From Coccinella septempunctata (taxonomy: Eukaryota; Arthropoda; Insecta; Coleoptera; Coccinellidae): DNA of 64,000 nt. The stretch is from contig NC_058190.1 in the NCBI RefSeq assembly GCF_907165205.1, positions 34,189,345 to 34,253,344 of the forward strand. Direction: 5' to 3'. The position numbers were made by a program, and so were the translations under genes. Numbering within the stretch: position 1 is the stretch's first letter; each line of letters begins with the position of its first letter. Shown one piece after another: positions 47,101 through 58,689 of the stretch. The notes beneath the pieces are model-generated. The model ran no database searches. It saw only the letters and a program-made list of their open reading frames with translations, and was not told the origin of the DNA.

Positions 47101-50100
47101 ATTAGACGATTTTTCTGCATTGAGATGTTTTTTTCATCCGCATAAAAATGCATAATTGTTTTCGGGAAAACCAACCCCTTTTCGATTTCAATTGAACTTC
47201 TACCAAAGCACGATGAAAAGTTATTCCGAAGTTGAAATGATTGCTTAAAGTTGAAACTTGAGTGTTTCCGAACACTTTAATTGTTTAGGGGCGGAAGGGT
47301 TTATAAATTAGTCTAGGGATTTTTATTAAATTTGGAAGTTGCTACCTCATACTCCAGGAAAGCTGAGGAAATTATTCTAGAGCAACTTTCCTGCATTAAC
47401 CGAATAATAACTCAGGAGAACTTCATATTATTTGTTTGCAGTCTGTTTTATAGGGTAACGGAAAAGGGAGTTGGCTTTAGTTGACCTAATAATTTTTCAG
47501 TGAAATTATTATTCTTTCATATTTCTGAATGTCATATCCCACCTATCTAGAAGAAGTTCAGATTCGCACAAGCGAGTTTGGAACGAGGATACAATAAATC
47601 AGTTACCTATTTTGTTAAAAGTAGAATTACATGTTGTTTTCATCCGTTTTTCCACACACACGCTGTCTCAGGAATATACATGTTCCATAACATTGTTTTC
47701 ATCCAAGCTATCGACATGATTTATTTATGAAGTCCGAATATAAAATAGAACCATGTGAAAATTGTGAAACCTCGTTTCAATCAGTCCATCCTCCTAAGAA
47801 AGGACTGTTCCATAGTGCAGGCTAAACTGAATCCTGTTCTGGTCTTCACAGGAAGATATTCCTGATGTTGTGACAGTCAGGAAACACAGAAATTCGTTTC
47901 TGAGGAAAAGTTCAACTCATACATAGTAGGGGAATGCAGGAATGCTCTGCGTGAGTTGAGCTCTATTCACCTTCTTTTCACAATCCTACTCCCTGTGTCC
48001 TTCGAAACAAACTGCAATATCTTGCTCGCACTCATCATGTCAAGTCCGCTGTATGAATGCATCTTTCAACAAATTTACTGAAGCCCGAAAATATATCTTT
48101 CAAGTTTTCATAATCTTTCAGCATTCATCTAAGCAGTTATAAAATAATAATGAGCTGGACCAATTCTACTATTTGACAATCATTGGAAATCAAAGATTAT
48201 AGAGTAGAAGGATAGGAAACTCCTGCATATCACTAATACTAAAAACCGACTACATTTTGATCAGTGAAAACACACTTGACAATGAGATGGCGCTGAAAAC
48301 TTACTGCCAATACAAGAAAACTATCAATAATACGTAGTTTCCTGTTCTGTAATAGAGAATACTTCTTCTGACGAAAATGATGTATTTTTTATGAAATGTC
48401 TTTGAAACGTCCCATTTTGAAATAACCATTTCAACCGCTTCCCAAAAAAATAATTTTTATTACTTAAAAATGAAAAATAAAAATGGGTATTTAAAATTTA
48501 AAGCGTTTCGTTTCTATTGCACAAGTTGGGAAGATCGACTGAAATATGCCTTGATAATAAAGGACAACAAATACACACCCCATATTTGAAGAATGATTTT
48601 GAATAGTGTCTGCGGTGCATTTGAAAAATTCATGAATGGAAGTCATAATTATTCAGTTTAAACTTACATATGCTGTGATAACCCAAATTGAGAAGAATTC
48701 TCCATTGAGGGGCGCGATGGCGCGAAATTCGAATTCTATTCCTTGTATTCAATTTCAATATTGACTTTGTTGAGAACAGAAAACAAACCAAGCGACCAAA
48801 CTTAAGTACGCCTTTGTTTTGTGATCAGGATGTTATCTTTCATCTGAACATTGTTTGGAATCAATTGATAGGTATCAATGAAAAACGCTGTTGGATGTGA
48901 TATATGTTCATTTGCAATCTTTATTAAAAAATTCACAAAAATTTGAAATTATGGACAACGAATAGAGCTTTGACGAGGACACAAGAGTATATGGTGATCT
49001 GTTATACGTCAAAGATGTTATCCGTTTTGAATTAATAAACTTAGTTGAATTCATAAACTTAGTTGAATTCATACAATTTATATCAGATAAACATCATGTA
49101 CATTTTCGTTACTTAGGTACATATTATTTATAGAATTTTCAGAACCACAATTGAAAAAACCTCACAGAGGTACCTATACAAGACCTGCATGTAAGCTCGT
49201 CAGTATAGTTTCTTTATGCTTTTTCATGATTTAGTCATGGTATGGTCTCATTGTGGCACAATATACAAATTGACTGTTGAATGAACAAAACACTCACAGC
49301 AGGTTTCATAAAACTTTGACTTTTCAAAAAAAAATCTGACAGTCGTGATTTCCCCTAAATGGACCCTTCATGCAAGGGATACTTTCAGCATACAACAATT
49401 CACGTGGATGAACAATTCTCAATTGACTTGCAGTAAAATGTTCACTGCATAAGGTGTAGTCAGTAGTGTTTGCAGGCCTTTACACCCGGAACCACTCTAT
49501 CCACTGAAAATAAAAATCAATGAATGACAAAGTCACATGTTACGAGTTTTAATACTTACGTTTCTATTTTCATTAGTGAAGTTAGAAACTTAATTTCGGA
49601 AAATCCATTTTATTATTTGATCCACAGTTTTTCATCATGATCATGCAATTATTTTCGAACGATATCTAGAGGTTTTCACCAAGAAATTAGACAGAAAAAT
49701 TCAACAATCAACTATACATGAGCTAGATAAACAAGAAACGGTACGAGAATAAACATTCAAAACCTCTTTGATCAAAATGGCCATCTGAAGTCTTTCAACA
49801 TTTCATATGTTTCTGCAAATGGCCCTCGAATTAATATTTTAACCAGTCTTAGGGTCTTAAAAACACATTTGAAACACAGATGGTGCTCACATTACTTTAG
49901 TCGCTTCATTTCCCATCTTTCTACTCTATAATTTTTGTTATATCTATCTATATCTATACCTCGAATTTTATTCTTCCTTTTTATGCATCACATTCTGTGC
50001 CCACCCTATTGATATCGATTAAATCAAAGTGAATTTATGCAAATTTAATCAATTAACACAATAATTTCAGCAAAATTCAGGAGGAAACAGTTGACATTTA

Positions 50101-50190
50101 TGTATTTTAGAAATCTGCGATATTTTCGAATTCAGAGATGACAAATTTGATAATAATTTACATCTAAAAAATTTGCGTCATAATTCGGAA
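44119..50190. other. Six kilobases without a recognised gene
   Basis: AT-rich DNA with only short frames. Two solo TACAGGGTG termini occur (45379, with a possible partner CATCCCGTA ending 45543, and 45749). An exact 18-bp unit is repeated twice at 49035-49070. Nothing else could be identified. Confidence 0.45.
49035..49070. repeat. Two exact tandem copies of an 18-bp unit
   Basis: ATAAACTTAGTTGAATTC occurs twice without a spacer. Confidence 0.8.
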
Positions 50191-50199
50191 TATAGGAAA

Positions 50200-50460
50200 G
50201 GAAACATTTTTTTGAGAATGTCAAAAAGTGCCAGTAAAAGACTGTTATTTCAAAGACAAAAAATTTTTCGAAATCGTTAGTCTCAATTTTTGCTGATAAT
50301 TCGAAAACGAGGGATCCTAAGAGGCTACAGTTTTCACCTTGCTTTGTTGAGAAACAAAGCAGAGATGAAAAAGGACTCGAAAACGTCCCATCTGTTTCGA
50401 AATAGCTCATCTAGTTTCCGAGATTCCCTCACAAGACATCGAATTTGGGACTCCCTGTAC
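50200..50460. repeat. Right part of a palindromic element, subfamily 2
   Basis: GAGGCTACAGTTTTCACC, GAGAAACAAAG, CGAGATTCCCTCACAAGACA and the end GACTCCCTGTA correspond to the right half of 13773-14390. The left half is missing. Confidence 0.5.
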
Positions 50461-51139
50461 TGCGATAAAGATCTCTAACAAATTTCAATAAGTAAGTGAC
50501 ATTAGAATTGGCTCCTCAATTAACTATTACGAAAGAACATTATCTAGCTTTCTTCGACTACGAAGGGGTACGAAATAGCCTTAACTTGGCTCCCGCATGA
50601 ATATTTAATTTCTTATCTTTATTGCGACGTATCAGGTTCAACAATTCCTCTACCTGCATTAAAGGTTTGTTTCTCCAGACTACAACAATATTTATTTTTA
50701 AAATATACTACCAACTTACATCATTAAATACTATAAAATTAACATTTACAACTCGGCTAATAATTTATGAAGCTGGATGTGTTGATTATTCACTTAGCTT
50801 ATTTGGCGTCTCTTATGTCCATGTGAGGGGCATGGTAAAATGTAGAATTTATTCCCACGGGATGTCGGGATATGAGGGATCTGATGTAAAAGATATCTTT
50901 ATTGATATTAGGAATATTGAAAATGAGAGATATTGACAGAATAGGATCTTGGTGGGGTCTAAGGAGATGTGCAATTCATCAATAAAGCTCTCTCTCTCTC
51001 TCCAGTCATGATTCATTCAACCCTCATTATGAATCATGAATAACGAGTTGATCATGGCTATACCATGAGCTCAATATAGGCATAAACAATTCAGCAATAT
51101 TCAACAGGTGCTGATTACTGATGGCTGCGACGAAAGCGA

Positions 51140-51545
51140 TCTATTGTAGCACACAGGCAAGCTCGTAGAGCTAGACCTCTCCCTCCAGTCCCATCCTGCT
51201 CAAAAAGGAGATGTCGGAGGGAGAGTGATTCTTGGGTTCCTCCAGGAATATCTTCGGAGAACCAAAGACTCCAAGTCTGGCCCTGTCTGCCGCCAGGCAG
51301 TCACGGAGGATGTGCTCAATCGTTTCGTCCTCCACTAAGTAGAGTCTGCAGAGCGGGTCATTGACGATGCTGAGTTTTTTAAGAAGATGGGCTCTGAGTC
51401 TACAATGTCCTGTGAAAACTGCCATTATGGATCTCAGATTGGTTCTAGAAAATCCTAACCAACGATTGGTGTATGGGCTGGGAAGCACTGAAATGGCCCT
51501 GTGAGAGTGACGCAGTCCAGGACGGTTGCGCCAGTATTCCAGCTA
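51140..51545 (-). mobile_element. LINE 3' fragment (ORF2 C-terminus and 3' UTR)
   Basis: Minus-strand remnant ending in a 3' UTR near 51140 (AAGCTCGTAGAGCT region). Its 3' sequence is closely repeated at 51610-51785, showing two 3' ends of one family in tandem and in the same orientation. Confidence 0.65.
51171..51540 (-). pseudogene. C-terminal zinc-knuckle region of a LINE polyprotein
   Basis: Read from about 51540: EYWRNRPGLRHSHRAISVLP, then FSRTNLRSIMAVFTGHCRLR, AHLLKKLSIVNDPLCRLYLV, EDETIEHILRDCLAADRARL. This is the tail that follows the RNase H domain in R1/LOA/I-type LINEs, with the TGHC-x-L-x-x-HL and C..C...E..EHIL..C pattern. One Cys of the knuckle is replaced (CRLY for CRLC). An in-frame stop lies just upstream, so the reverse transcriptase is gone. 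Confidence 0.65.
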
Positions 51546-51609
51546 TTTAACAGGTAACACTTGTTTTCAAAACAGATTGAACGAATGTCCAAACCATCCG
51601 ACCAAATCG

Positions 51610-51785
51610 GTCTGTTGTGGCACACAAACAAAGCTCAGAGAGCTCAGCTTCTCCCTCCACCCCTATCTTCCAGAGATGATGTCAGAGGGGAATTGGTTCT
51701 TGAGTTCCTCTAGATCCATCTTGAGTGAATCCGGTAAATTTAGGGCTAAAATATTTCGGTTTTTGATTTTGGGTCTTAAGAAATA
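51610..51785 (-). repeat. Second 3' end of the same LINE family
   Basis: GTTGTGGCACACAAACAAAG, CTTCTCCCTCCACCCCTATC and GGTTCTTGAGTTCCTCTAGA are diverged equivalents of 51145-51245. It covers only the last codons and the 3' UTR. Confidence 0.5.
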
Positions 51786-51790
51786 GGGTG

Positions 51791-52449
51791 TACAGGATGG
51801 GCAAAATTGGTGATACCTGAACTACAACTTTTTACCCCAACTAGATAGAGGAAAATGCATGTCACATTACGGTCGTCTTTTTTCGAGAAACTAATAATGC
51901 CATCAACTGCATTACTCTATCTTCTTTTGTTTTCGAGTTATAGGCCAAAATTAAAATTTCAACTTTGGTCATTATCTTCATTCCTACTTGTGACAGGATT
52001 GTGAGATGAAAACTTTATACAGACACTTTTCCGATAGTAATCCAGTGGCGTGTTATGAGTTTTTTCCACCAGGTATATTTCTTGAGCTTTAACATAAAGA
52101 TGTGTTTTTTCTTGTGAAAACAGTAGTTTAAAATGACTAAGAAAGACTGTGGGCGATGTATGATATATTTCTGAAACGGGAAAAAACGGCAATTATTTCC
52201 AAGTCATTTTAACATATTGTTTTCATATGAAAAAACACAACTTTATGCTATAGCTCAGCAAATAAACCAGTTGAAAAAAATCATTGTACGCTGTTGGATT
52301 TCTGTCAAAAAAGTGTCTCAATAATGTTTTCATCCCAACAAAAACAGAGATAATGACGAAAGTTGAAATCGACCAAATTTAAATTTTGGCCCATAACTCG
52401 AAAACAAAAGAAGATAGAGGAATGGTTTTGATGGCACTCTCTCTCTGTA
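51791..52449. mobile_element. Palindromic element, subfamily 3, right end replaced
   Basis: It starts TACAGGATGGGCAAAATTGG and follows 14390-15024 closely (GATACCTGAACTACAACTTT, AGATAGAGGAAAATGCATGT, AATGCCATCAACTGCATTAC) until GATGGCACT near 52437. There a CT run leads straight into the next element. The last ~100 bp of the right arm are absent. Confidence 0.7.
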
Positions 52450-53103
52450 TACAGGGTGAGTACAAATATTTTCTTGAGGTCGAAAGAAACACGTTTTTCC
52501 TTTACCATTTTTTCCGAATCGGCTGCGTTTAAAAGATTCAAGCTGCTGAAAAACTATAAAAAATGTTACATATTTTTAGTTCTATCTTACAAACGGTTTT
52601 ATCGAATGAAATGAATTTCGGAATATGATTTTTCATTTATTTCATGAATCTTTTCTGAATACGAGATATCACCCAGTTTTCTTATTATTACGTACAATAA
52701 AACACCAAAAATTCAAAGAACTCAACTCGTGAAACTAAGTTGTACGCTTTCTAATGAATATTTGAATCTTTTGTAAAATAAAAGTATTCCTCATATTTTC
52801 TCGTTTTCGATTAATTCGATGTTCAAAAATTAAAAAGTATCTGTGAAATTTGGAAAATTGGGTACTTTGGCTGAATACAACTCTGTTCAAAAGATCCACA
52901 GATGTGTGTAGTCACAGATTCAGCAAGTTATTCTAAAGGTAATTTTGTTTTTCCAGGGGTGGCACAGTTCATTATGAAAACTTAAAAAAGCTATATCTTT
53001 TTATCGGGGCCGATTCGGAAAAATTGGTGTGGGAAAAAAAGTTTCTTTTGACCTCAAGAATGTACTGTCAAAGTATTCGTATGTGTCAAAGACTGCCCCT
53101 GTA
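52450..53103. mobile_element. Palindromic element, subfamily 1, second of three in an array
   Basis: TACAGGGTGAGTACAAATAT, then TTCTTGAGGTCGAAAGAAAC, matches 32403-33094. The right side ends GACCTCAAGAATGTACTGTC and GACTGCCCCTGTA. No coding content. Confidence 0.7.
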
Positions 53104-53107
53104 TAAA

Positions 53108-53821
53108 TACAGGGTGTAACCAAATAAGTGTAAAACATTTACAGAGGTGATTCCTCATCGAAAAAAACGTAGGATCTTTCATATGAAGAAATTTCATTGC
53201 AGCATCCCTTGTTAAGATACAGCCCCTTAAAGGGGGTACATAAAAGTAGTATAAAAATTTGTTTCACAAGCACTAAAACAGTTACAATATTGAAATTAAC
53301 CTGACGTTTTTTACTACCAATAATTTATTTGGTTTACCCTATGGTTGTAAGGGGTGGAAAAAGCAACTCCTAAATTTATTTCCAATGTAATTTTTTGTCT
53401 TATTATTTGTTAACCATTTAAAAATTTATTTCCTATAGCCTGTTTCATTCTAAACAAAAAATGTCTCTTGGGTTTTTTGCCCAAAATAATACAGTTCGCA
53501 GCAAAAAAAATAATTTAACGAAAAACTACATCGTCATAAATGCGAACTGAATTTATTGTTATATTGTAGTTAGTACCTGCATAAAATTATTAAAGGGTAA
53601 TTATCAAAACGAATTTATTAATAACAAAACACACAACATGTAGAAATCATAGTAAAAGTTCAATATATCTACCTTCAGACATAACGCATTCATGTACCCC
53701 CTTTAAGGGGCTGTATCTTAAGAAGGGATGCTCCAATGAAATTTCTTTATATGAAAGATTCTTTTTTTCGATAAGGAATCACCTCCGTAAATGTTTTACA
53801 CTTATTTAGTTACATCCTGTA
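53108..53821. mobile_element. Palindromic element, subfamily 4, third of three in an array
   Basis: The left arm TACAGGGTGTAACCAAATAA, with GTGTAAAACATTTACAGAGG, AGATACAGCCCCTTAAAGGG, is mirrored at the right (CCCTTTAAGGGGCTGTATCT, CCTCCGTAAATGTTTTACAC, TAGTTACATCCTGTA). The arms are about 140 bp around a ~440-bp centre. Only four bases (TAAA) separate it from the previous element. Confidence 0.75.
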
Positions 53822-53999
53822 TATCCATTTTACGAAACAGATCAAACTTGATTTGATTGATATTATTATAAAATGATAGACGTGATTCTGCATTTCGTCA
53901 CCTTCTTATCTCATCGTTGTCGTTCGGTGCATATAATAGAGACATGAGAGAATTCAATATAATTTTTGTGTGCGGGAAGGCGACTCTTTGCTACTTGAA

Positions 54000-54660
54000 A
54001 TGCGTGCGGAAAAAGGTTGAACGCGCACGCTGGTAGAATTTTTTTTTCAATTATTCATGAAAGGATTGGTGAATTAATGATTTTGATAGGTCGTCGTCCT
54101 GATCATGATTCTGCAAAAGCTCGCAAAAGCTTCTGACTCACGTCAGTGCTTTTTCCCATTCTTCTGTAGGAGTTGTTCTCCAATAATCCAAGTTCAACGA
54201 AACGACCAATCTTCCTTCCAAACCCTCGAATTTTCCACATGCAAGGCAGAAAAGCCGTGTTTTTCGCGGAATAATCGTAGAAGGTCGGTTGTAATCTAAA
54301 TCTCCCCCTCGGAAAACTCCACGTCGAGAACAACGCGAGGCGGCCGTGTTTCCTCCCAGATATGCATACTGGCGCAATTCTTCTTTCGCGCTGACAGGCC
54401 TGCAAATGTTTATGCAGATGCCCGTCGTCTCCGCGGATGGGGCCCCGGTCTGGCTGTTCCTTCCAGAATCAAGATCGGGCCGACTAGATCTCGAGGACGG
54501 CATCCCATCAATCAACACCTTAAGGCCCCGGCTCATTTACCGAGAATGGGGTCCTTTCGCCGTGTCTCGGAATCCCAGGAATGTTCCTCTTGCGATATTA
54601 AAAAAAGCGATTTTTTTTTTGTTTGCTACGTGTTCATCTGAGCGGTCGTGAATTATTCGG
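54000..54660. other. CpG- and GC-richer island; possible promoter, regulatory element or cryptic exon
   Basis: The composition is strikingly different from the window average (CCGTCGTCTCCGCGGATGGG, CAACGCGAGGCGGCCGTG, TCGGGCCGACTAGATCTCGA). Overlapping open frames of 100-130 codons occur on both strands (e.g. 54138-54536 minus and 54346-54651 plus), as expected of GC-rich DNA. Neither matches a known family. No transposon ends. It is the best candidate in the window for host functional DNA other than the tRNA, but the function is unknown. Confidence 0.35.
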
Positions 54661-54892
54661 CGATGAAGTGAGGTATGGATTGTACGAAAAACGCTCAAAA
54701 TACCGGGTGTTGTCGAAGGTGATTCTTTATTTTTAACAGAAATCGATATGAGCCTTCTCACCACAAATCACCTAAACAAAACTTTTAAAATGATATAGAT
54801 TTGAAAAAAATTTCGATAAAAGAGATCCTTATACGACCCCAGATCGTATGAGCTGCTCTAGTGGAAAAATCGTTTATATAACGTGTCCCATC

Positions 54893-54985
54893 ATGACACT
54901 GGACGAACTTCGACAAAAAATCAGTCAAGCTGCGGCTCATATCAGTGGAAGAAGATGTGCACGAAGCATTAATATAAAAGGTCAT
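54893..54985 (+). pseudogene. Tiny possible DDE_3 transposase C-terminal remnant
   Basis: MTLDELRQKISQAAAHISGR resembles the T-x-x-EL-x-x-RI helix that ends many IS630/mariner-like transposases, and a CARSIN stretch follows. Nothing upstream supports it. Confidence 0.25.
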
Positions 54986-56138
54986 TTTTAAGGCGATGTC
55001 GTGAGTGTATTGATGCTGGTGGCAAGCAATTTGAACATTTATTTTAAGTTTTATTATCAAATAAATAAATAAATACCATTTTTTAATTATTTTAACAACA
55101 AAAACCCATTTTTGGCACATAGTTGATTACTACCAACAAGAGCAATTAAGAAATTTCATTATTGTTTCTAATAATATGGATCTTTTTGCTTCTTGTTTTC
55201 TTGAAGTATTGCACCATTTTAGAATCTTGGTTAGTTGTGTAAATTTTCAAAAAACTTGCCGCTATAGTGTCCATACATTTTTTCACAAAACAATAAGGGA
55301 AAGTGGGCTGAAATTAAAAATCTTTCAAAATTTTATGGAAAAAACAAATTTTGATTATTGATTTTTTTGTGTAAAAACTATAAGTATTCTGGGAGTTTTA
55401 GGAGTTAAGGTGGGCAGCAGTACTACTTAAGTTGCCGATACAAAAAATAACAAAAATTTTTGAAAAATTGTGGCTGTGGTAACTTGAAATACCATGAAGG
55501 GTGTTAATTTTCGAAGAATTTCATAGTTTTTTTTTAATCAAATAAAAAAATTGAGCTGGATTTTTTCTGAAGTAGTTATGTCCATGTCCAGCCTACGGCA
55601 CCGGATTATCGTTGAATTTTGGGACACGTTGTATAATGAGTCAAATTATAGACGTGGGACAATGAATTTGGCGTCGAACGAGCGTGTTATTCCTTAAAGA
55701 TCTAATGCCTTCAAAGAGACACACCTCAGTCTTGTCCGAGTTCTTACCCTTCTGTGATTAAGCTGCCTGGCGGTGTGAAAGCCCTTGGGGAGCCGAAAAT
55801 AGAGCAGAAAGCACTATCCTTCCTACCGTTGTGCCCTTTCTTTTCCATTTTCCCTGGTCATCCAATACAGGGAGAGGAATGATCATCGATGGATATGGGT
55901 TATTTTCAATTACCCTCGGCTTTTTCTCCATATCTTTAAACTTAAACGCCAAGATAATCTTCGAAAATGATGAACCAATGTTAAAAATTTAGCTATCATC
56001 ATAAGATTATCGCATTTCCTGGAATTTTTTCATATATTTCATATCTATCGATCTCTAATTGTCTAATCCCGATCCATCTGTCTTTTCTATAGAATTGACT
56101 TCGGTATAAGAACCCCTTCCATACGTCGTTTTCCAACA

Positions 56139-56220
56139 GCTGCGATGTCCGAGTGGTTAAGGAGTTTGACTCGAAATCAAATGGGCTCTGCCCGCACAGG
56201 TTCGAATCCTGTTCGCAGCG
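56139..56220 (+). tRNA. tRNA-Ser (anticodon CGA)
   Basis: A complete cloverleaf of 82 nt. The acceptor stem GCTGCGA pairs fully with TCGCAGC (56213-56219), with discriminator G at 56220. The D arm holds GTGGTTAAGGA. The anticodon stem TTTGA/TCAAA encloses CTCGAAA, with anticodon CGA at 56172-56174 reading UCG serine codons. The long variable arm (GGGCTCTGCCC) is typical of tRNA-Ser. The T arm is ACAGG-TTCGAAT-CCTGT. There is no intron. Internal A and B boxes (GGTTCGAATCC) serve as the Pol III promoter. CCA is not encoded, as expected in eukaryotes. Confidence 0.97.
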
Positions 56221-56224
56221 AAAC

Positions 56225-56230
56225 TTTTTT
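56225..56230 (+). terminator. RNA polymerase III terminator of tRNA-Ser
   Basis: A run of six T starts five bases after the tRNA 3' end, the standard Pol III stop. Confidence 0.9.
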
Positions 56231-56644
56231 GATGAATTATGAAAAGTAAGTCTCAGAGATGCTTCTTATGCAATAATTTTAGGCCAAAAAACAGTAGGTG
56301 ATTGCTCTCAGTAGATATCAATAATTTCAGAATTATTCATCTTCGAGATTATTTGTGTAACTGTTTCAAACATTTAACATGATCTCGAAGCTGTTTCCTG
56401 ATCAGAGGCGTAGCAAGCTCTTGTGACACCCGGGGCGGAATTTCAACTTGTCGCCCCTAACATTACATAACATTGTTGAGCCTTTTTGTTCGTTATCATA
56501 ATTACGAGTATTTATTTGAATTTGAAGTGTTTGAAACATGGGAACAGAGGAGTGAAAGGAAAAATGTGAAATATTTCAATGAAAAATTCAGGTTTTTTGC
56601 ACAAACTCAACAAATTATTTATCAGTATCTTTTCTTTGAGAACT

Positions 56645-56925
56645 TCAAACTGCAAACTGGGAAATAGTCTCATCAAAGTCGATCCCCCTGGCTACACCAT
56701 GCTCATTAGATAAAATAGCCAAGCAAGCAAGAGAGTCGAGCTTGGCTCATAGTAGATCTAAGATAACTTTTGATAAGCTTGGAAAACCCTAAGTGCTGAT
56801 GTTAAATTATCCAGTGTGGATAGTTTCTGAAGGGTCACAAAGTTCCTCAATGGTATATCGGAAATTTTCTTGAAACTTTTGAAAACAGGCTTAACAGCTT
56901 TATAGTGAGCACTCCACCTTGTCAG
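56645..56925 (-). pseudogene. hAT transposase remnant (ZMYM1-like type)
   Basis: From 56925: LTRWSAHYKAVKPVFKSFKK contains the TRWSA motif of hAT transposases. After an internal deletion and frameshift, a piece reading LDSLACLAILSNEHGVARGI, then DFDETISQFAV, matches the dimerisation-end segment (L..LA.LSIE..., ID.DE.I..FA). The catalytic DDE part between is largely missing. It is inactive. Confidence 0.6.
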
Positions 56926-57601
56926 TCCTCCTGCTACTTCTCAACAGCTCGGCCTTCTCTAACTTACGAAACTGTGGATATGTAGCTTACCTACCTCTGC
57001 CCCTCATTCTGTCCCATTTCGAACTATCAAAACGCATGGGAAAACATAACTCATATTTTTACTTACCCAAATTTCTGAATAGCTGCCAGATTGAAGAAGT
57101 AGAGTAATCTGGACCACTGATTCAATATTTTATTTCTATGCGATAAATAATATGAAACAAACAAAAAAAAACCATAAACGAGTAAATGACGCTTGCGTAT
57201 TATTGCAGTTGAATTTAGGTTCTGACACTGGAAGAGGCAGGCGCAGTGGAAACATAATGGGTCATAAATCATAGTAGAAAGAATGGGAAGAAGTTTTTGG
57301 ATTTTGTCATATGAAGAAGATGTCCTTCAATTTCAATTATTTTCAGCTTATTCTTTACACAAATACATCATCATTACACTTATACGGGCAAACAGAGAGT
57401 TTTTTCTGAGGTTTTTATCTCTGTTTTTTTCATGTATCATACGAAGATATGTATGGTACCCCGTTGACATTTTTCCTCTGCTTACACTGAGATCTGGAAC
57501 GAGAAACAGGTTTTTAGGATCTGTCTCTTGTTCCATTTCTTTACACCCGCTTCATTGTTATTTTCAGATTGTAAAAGTTTGTAACACTCTTTTTCAAAAG
57601 A

Positions 57602-57618
57602 ATATATATATATATATA
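57602..57618. repeat. (AT)n microsatellite inside the hAT element
   Basis: Uninterrupted alternation of A and T over about 17 bases. Confidence 0.85.
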
Positions 57619-58689
57619 CTTCATGTTTCCTTCTCGACGCGATCGTATTCTTTGCTCGCTGTTCCGCCTCTCGCTTAGTAGCCATTATACGCTTTCTATG
57701 CTAATAGATAATTGTAGTTCACCTACAATTTTAGCGATCGTACGTAAACTATATCTAAAATTGATCCGACTTAGAAGTCCTAATCAAATATAAGCCTCTT
57801 GAGATACATTTTTGTCACCCCCACAGAGCTGGCACCCGGGGCGGTCCGCCCCCTCCGCACCCCCCTTCCTACGCCTCTGTTCCTGATGATTCTCCACAAT
57901 ATCCACCCAAATGAAGCTAGTCATAACTGACAACATTTGATCTCGCCTCTGCATCACTCAAAAATTTCTCAAAATCTGGAGGTTCAGATGATTGGTCTTA
58001 AAAAAAATTAAACTTGTCGTCTGAACGAATTTATTTGCACTGGGTAGGTAGTACAGATAATTATGTGAGTATAAACAATTGAGGTACGGAATTCATTTAT
58101 TGTAAATTAAATCCCTTCATAAAGGTACAATTTTACTCCTTAATTTGAAGCCTTTTCACTATTCCAACCCTTTGATTCATCTTTCGAAACATCCCAATAT
58201 TTATTCTTCATATATTATTGAAGTAATACATATTTACAGAAATCTTATGTAAATGAACTTAATAATCATTATTTCATTATTTTTTTCTATCCTTCCTCGT
58301 ATATCTATGCAGTCTCCAATCAATGATTGAGACATTTTTCTTGAGTGGGAGAAAATATCGATACCTATATGAGATTTTCGTCATGGATAAATGTCTAGTT
58401 TGAATAATTAAAGAAACTTCGCGAGTAGTAGTAAGCTTTCTCAATTTCTACCATTTTGTATTCATCTGATAGCAAATAAATTCAGAACTTCCACCATAAA
58501 ATCACTTCACCCTATTCAAAACAGTTTCTTTGCCCATTTTTATGCAGCACATAAATTCAATTTGAGGTGAAACGAAATGGCAGATCACCCGCGTTTGTTT
58601 TTATCCAAACCAACGTCGTATTTATTATCGAACAATCATCTGTGAAGTTGAATAAAACCCTGCACATCTTGGCAATCTTGAATATGACG

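Larger units (their letters stand above)
56403..57879 (-). mobile_element. hAT-superfamily transposon, internally decayed, 8-bp target duplication
   Basis: The left end CAGAGGCGTAGCAAG and right end, reversed, CAGAGGCGTAGGAAG are flanked by the exact 8-bp repeat TTCCTGAT (56395-56402 and 57880-57887). Ends beginning CA and 8-bp duplications define hAT. GC-rich subterminal stretches (CACCCGGGGCGG on both sides) are part of the ends. The minus strand carries broken transposase pieces. A frame starting MATKREAEQRAK near 57685 could be its N-terminus, but this is uncertain. Confidence 0.85.

Noticed and set aside
54138..54651. Overlapping 100-132 codon frames on both strands as candidate genes
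   Set aside because: Long frames on both strands are expected of GC-richer DNA; no recognisable domain. The segment is reported only as an island.
55758..55952. 64-codon minus frame (MAFKFKDMEKKPRVIENN...) as a possible gene or gag piece
   Set aside because: The composition is protein-like, but I could not tie it to any family and no repeat boundaries were found.
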